From: Pseudanabaena sp. Chao 1811
GTDB taxonomy: Bacteria; Cyanobacteriota; Cyanobacteriia; Pseudanabaenales; Pseudanabaenaceae
Length of the DNA: 64,000 nucleotides
Direction: 5' to 3'
NCBI RefSeq assembly: GCF_027942295.1
Contig: NZ_CP101416.1
Coordinates: 3,210,501 to 3,274,500 of the forward strand
In this document: one piece after another, positions 61,337 to 64,000 of the stretch
Layout of the letters: every line of letters starts with the position of its first letter
Numbering within the stretch: the first letter of the stretch is position 1
Translations under genes and position numbers: made by a program
Notes under the pieces: model-generated
Seen by the model: only the letters and a program-made list of their open reading frames with translations
Told to the model about the DNA's origin: nothing
Databases searched by the model: none

Positions 61337-62027
61337 TGACTAACAACCCTTCAAGAAGTCCTTCAAATAAAGCCTTGCCGTCAGTCCCGCCCAAAATGCC
61401 TTCAGCAGCACGTTCGGGATGGGGCATCATGCCCAAAACGTTACCTTGTTTGTTGCAAATCCCTGCAATGTTAGATATTGAGCCGTTAGGATTAGCATCA
61501 TCGGTGATATTGCCGATCGCATCACTATAACGGAAAACAACTTGATGGTTATCTTCCAGTTCCTTGAGCGTATCCGCATCTGCAAAGTAGCACCCTTCAC
61601 CATGGGCGATCGGTAAAGAGATTACCTGTTGCTTTTGATATTTCTTGGTGAAAGCTAAATCATTGCGCTCAACTCGCAAAGGTGCGCGATCGCAAATAAA
61701 GTGTAAGTCACGATTTCTAACTAATGCACCTTGCAATAAGCCTGATTCAGTCAAGATCTGAAATCCATTACAAATGCCAAGTACATACTTCCCTTTAGCG
61801 GCGTGTTCTTGCAAAGATTTCATTACAGGTGCAAATCTAGCGATCGCTCCACAGCGTAAGTAATCACCGTAGCTAAATCCCCCAGGGACAACGATGACAT
61901 CACAATCGCTAATATCGGTGTCACTATGCCAGATCAATCTCGTGGGCTGTTGCAGAATTCCACTAGTAACCGTAGCAACGTCGCGATCGCAGTTGGAACC
62001 GGGGAATACGAGAATACCAAATTTCAT
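61329..62027 (-). CDS. purQ: FGAM synthase glutaminase subunit
   Basis: Supplies ammonia for formylglycinamidine ribonucleotide synthesis. 232 residues. MKFGILVFPGSNCDRD, GGFSYGDYLRCGAIA, nucleophile Cys in LGICNGFQILTESGLL, His-Glu in PHPERA. It follows purS by 11 bases and is followed by sixA with overlap: a purS-purQ-sixA operon. purL is not in the window. Confidence 0.97.
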   Translation of the reverse strand: MKFGILVFPGSNCDRDVATVTSGILQQPTRLIWHSDTDISDCDVIVVPGGFSYGDYLRCGAIARFAPVMKSLQEHAAKGKYVLGICNGFQILTESGLLQGALVRNRDLHFICDRAPLRVERNDLAFTKKYQKQQVISLPIAHGEGCYFADADTLKELEDNHQVVFRYSDAIGNITDDANPNGSISNIAGICNKQGNVLGMMPHPERAAEGILGGTDGKALFEGLLEGLLVNA

Positions 62028-62038
62028 ATTGTCAATTC

Positions 62039-62290
62039 CTAAGCGATTGGGGTTAATTCAACGCGATAATTTTCGATAACAGGATTTGCCAGCAGCTTGT
62101 CCGCAGCTTCATCCAATTTCTGAGATGCTTCAGACTCATTATCAGCATCAAGAACAATTTCCACATACTTACCGATGCGAACCGAGTCAACGTGATAGTC
62201 CATTTGCTTGAGTGCCGACTGCACAGCCGTGCCTGCGGGGTCGAGAACCGATGGACGTAAGGTGACAAATATACGGGCTTGATACTTCAT
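62039..62290 (-). CDS. purS: FGAM synthase small subunit
   Basis: 83 residues. PurS bridges PurQ and PurL in the multi-subunit enzyme. MKYQARIFVTLRPSVLDPAGTAVQSALK and VRIGKYVEIVLDADNESEAS and the final ENYRVEL strand are typical. Start ATG 62288-62290. The overlapping alternative frame is a shadow. Confidence 0.95.
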   Translation of the reverse strand: MKYQARIFVTLRPSVLDPAGTAVQSALKQMDYHVDSVRIGKYVEIVLDADNESEASQKLDEAADKLLANPVIENYRVELTPIA

Positions 62291-62392
62291 GCTGAGGAGT
62301 TAATGATCTGGCAATTGTTTAGAAGCGATCGCTATGTATAACTGAATATATAAGCAATCAATGCGATCGATCATATCGTAAATTGCAAAGCT

Positions 62393-63286
62393 CTACTTAT
62401 TTCTCAGCTCAGTGATTTGTTCCAGACTAAGTCCTGTAGCTTGAATAATTGCCTCATCATCTAGAACTGCTAGTAATTGTTTAGCAATTTCTAGCTTTGC
62501 TTTAAGCTCACCTTGCTCTAAGCCTTGCTGTAGTCCTTGCTCTAATCCCTGTTCCAAACCTTGTTGCAGTCCCTGTTTTACAGCTTTCTTGATAGCATTG
62601 CGTTGATCATGGATAAATATTTCATGATGCTCAAGTTCATCCAACTCTTCACGGGTAAGGTTGGCTTGATTGGCAATTTCAAAGGCTTTTTGAATGGCTG
62701 GGACAGAACCCATCACGGGAGGCACGATCTCTAGCTTTTTGGCAGTTTTTAGGAAATATAGCCATTTATCCGTTAAAGTTTCTAACTCTTCTAACTGTTT
62801 ACGAAAATTTGGCAGTTCAATAAATACCAATTCGATATCATAGATGGGATAGTCAGTGAGATAGGTCTTTTCCTTAAGAATAAAGCGAGAGATAAGCTGA
62901 TTTAGTTCTGGGAACATCGGGAAATCAGTGATAGTAAGGGCAATCACTGGTTCAAGATCTATATAATCTTCACCAACTTCAAGCTGATTTGAATAGGTTT
63001 TAGCCGCATTATAGAGAATTCGTTTTTCAAAACCTTCTACATTTAAAACCTGCATTTCAATAATGACATTGGTAGTGTTATTAATCGTAGCTTTAACATC
63101 TAGATAGGTATCTTTGATCCCGCGAATACGTGGAGCAAGATAGGGATTCAGGATTTCGATCGCTGTAATCGTATCGTTGCCTTCGTAAAGCATGGCATTG
63201 AGAAAGCTAATCAGAATATCGTGGCTTTGTTCAGAACCAAATATTTTTTTGAAAGCAAAGTCAGTTTTAGGATTAATAAAACGCAT
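62393..63286 (-). CDS. Rpn-family (PD-(D/E)XK) recombination-promoting nuclease-like protein
   Basis: 297 residues. N-terminus MRFINPKTDFAFKKIFGSEQ and the IEMQV of VIIEMQVLNVEGF are diagnostic of the Rpn/PDDEXK transposase-like family: Asp in DTYLDVKA, Glu and Gln in IEMQ. A low-complexity repeat QGLQQGLEQGLEQG near residue 237-256 precedes a helical C-terminus, as is common in this family. The frame looks intact. It stands between purS and rpoC2 on the same strand. Confidence 0.93.
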   Translation of the reverse strand: MRFINPKTDFAFKKIFGSEQSHDILISFLNAMLYEGNDTITAIEILNPYLAPRIRGIKDTYLDVKATINNTTNVIIEMQVLNVEGFEKRILYNAAKTYSNQLEVGEDYIDLEPVIALTITDFPMFPELNQLISRFILKEKTYLTDYPIYDIELVFIELPNFRKQLEELETLTDKWLYFLKTAKKLEIVPPVMGSVPAIQKAFEIANQANLTREELDELEHHEIFIHDQRNAIKKAVKQGLQQGLEQGLEQGLQQGLEQGELKAKLEIAKQLLAVLDDEAIIQATGLSLEQITELRNK

Positions 63287-63327
63287 ATTTTTTAACGCAT
63301 ATTTGTACTAAGGGCTTTGCAACTTAA

Positions 63328-63360
63328 TTTTGATGGTGCGGCGAAGCCGCACCATCAAAA
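63328..63360. terminator. 15-bp hairpin upstream of the Rpn gene
   Basis: Perfect arms 63328-63342 and 63346-63360, loop GAA. Together with the palindrome at 63400 it separates rpoC2 from the Rpn gene (both minus strand). Confidence 0.75.
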
Positions 63361-63399
63361 AATTGTGTTCTTATATTGTTATAAAACATATCGCCTATA

Positions 63400-63435
63400 A
63401 AAGAGAGAGGAGCGCGATCGCGCTCCTCTCTCTTT
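63400..63435. terminator. 36-bp perfect palindrome with HIP1 at its centre, after rpoC2
   Basis: Loop-less palindrome, centre GCGCGATCGCGC, edges AAAGAGAGAGG and CCTCTCTCTTT. Begins 3 bases after the rpoC2 stop. Confidence 0.85.
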
Positions 63436-63437
63436 AG

Positions 63438-64000
<563 letters not shown>

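Overview
The window is chromosomal DNA from a cyanobacterium, most likely a Pseudanabaena-like filamentous or related early-branching lineage; the genus is inference. Evidence seen: cytochrome b6f genes petC-petA, photosystem II psbZ, ycf34, a split RNA polymerase gene (rpoC2 C-terminus with an acidic tail), ferredoxin-type sulfite reductase, cobalamin genes, a cyanobacterial RNase E with a basic C-terminal motif, and very frequent HIP1 octamers (GCGATCGC). No rRNA, tRNA, CRISPR array or prophage was recognised. Two genes are cut by the window edges: efp on the left and rpoC2 on the right.

Layout. 1-6.5 kb: efp, trxA, a His-rich CobW-type GTPase, an AbiTii-like protein beside a STAS/GHKL partner-switching pair, trpA and a CofE-like membrane protein. 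6.7-13.8 kb: Nudix hydrolase, cytoplasmic alpha-amylase, a small-protein stress cluster (CsbD, exported double CsbD, GlsB/YeaQ-type, Pro/Thr-rich membrane protein), a PLP decarboxylase-family enzyme, a Uma2 nuclease. 13.9-21 kb: sulfite reductase, two ammonium transporters with an NtcA-type site, a C-terminal processing protease. 21-30 kb: NarL response regulator, a T4-like RNA ligase and polynucleotide kinase-phosphatase pair, cobQ and cobD, an FHA-TPR protein. 31-33.3 kb: an IS256-type element nested inside an IS982-type element. 33.5-39.3 kb: HtrA protease, anti-sigma and ECF sigma genes, a 47-residue membrane protein, an Rrf2 regulator, ribH, psbZ, a two-domain histidine phosphatase that appears to start at CTG. 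39.3-50 kb: rne with a long leader, two Ser/Thr kinases (one at 52-54 kb), petC-petA, pyrH-frr, two pentapeptide-repeat proteins. 50-57 kb: cobA, an orphan HEPN/HepT protein with lost catalytic residues, DUF429, DUF4346, prmA, DUF1460, ycf34. 57-60 kb: an IS630 relic, a 54-bp perfect palindrome and a PD-(D/E)XK nuclease gene broken by an IS630 insertion and an in-frame stop. 60-64 kb: rpe, purS-purQ-sixA, an Rpn-type nuclease, rpoC2.

The strongest non-gene signal is the repeat landscape. Many gaps hold long, perfect inverted repeats with a three-base loop. One composite element of 128-152 bp with imperfect terminal repeats occurs four times, each time between convergent genes and within 0-7 bases of the stop codon of the gene at the same end. 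Two further short elements with terminal repeats are present in two copies each. Functionally, the best candidates for something unusual are the RNA-repair pair (22.8-24.7 kb), the four convergent-pair repeats, the AbiTii-like/partner-switching cluster and the CsbD cluster.
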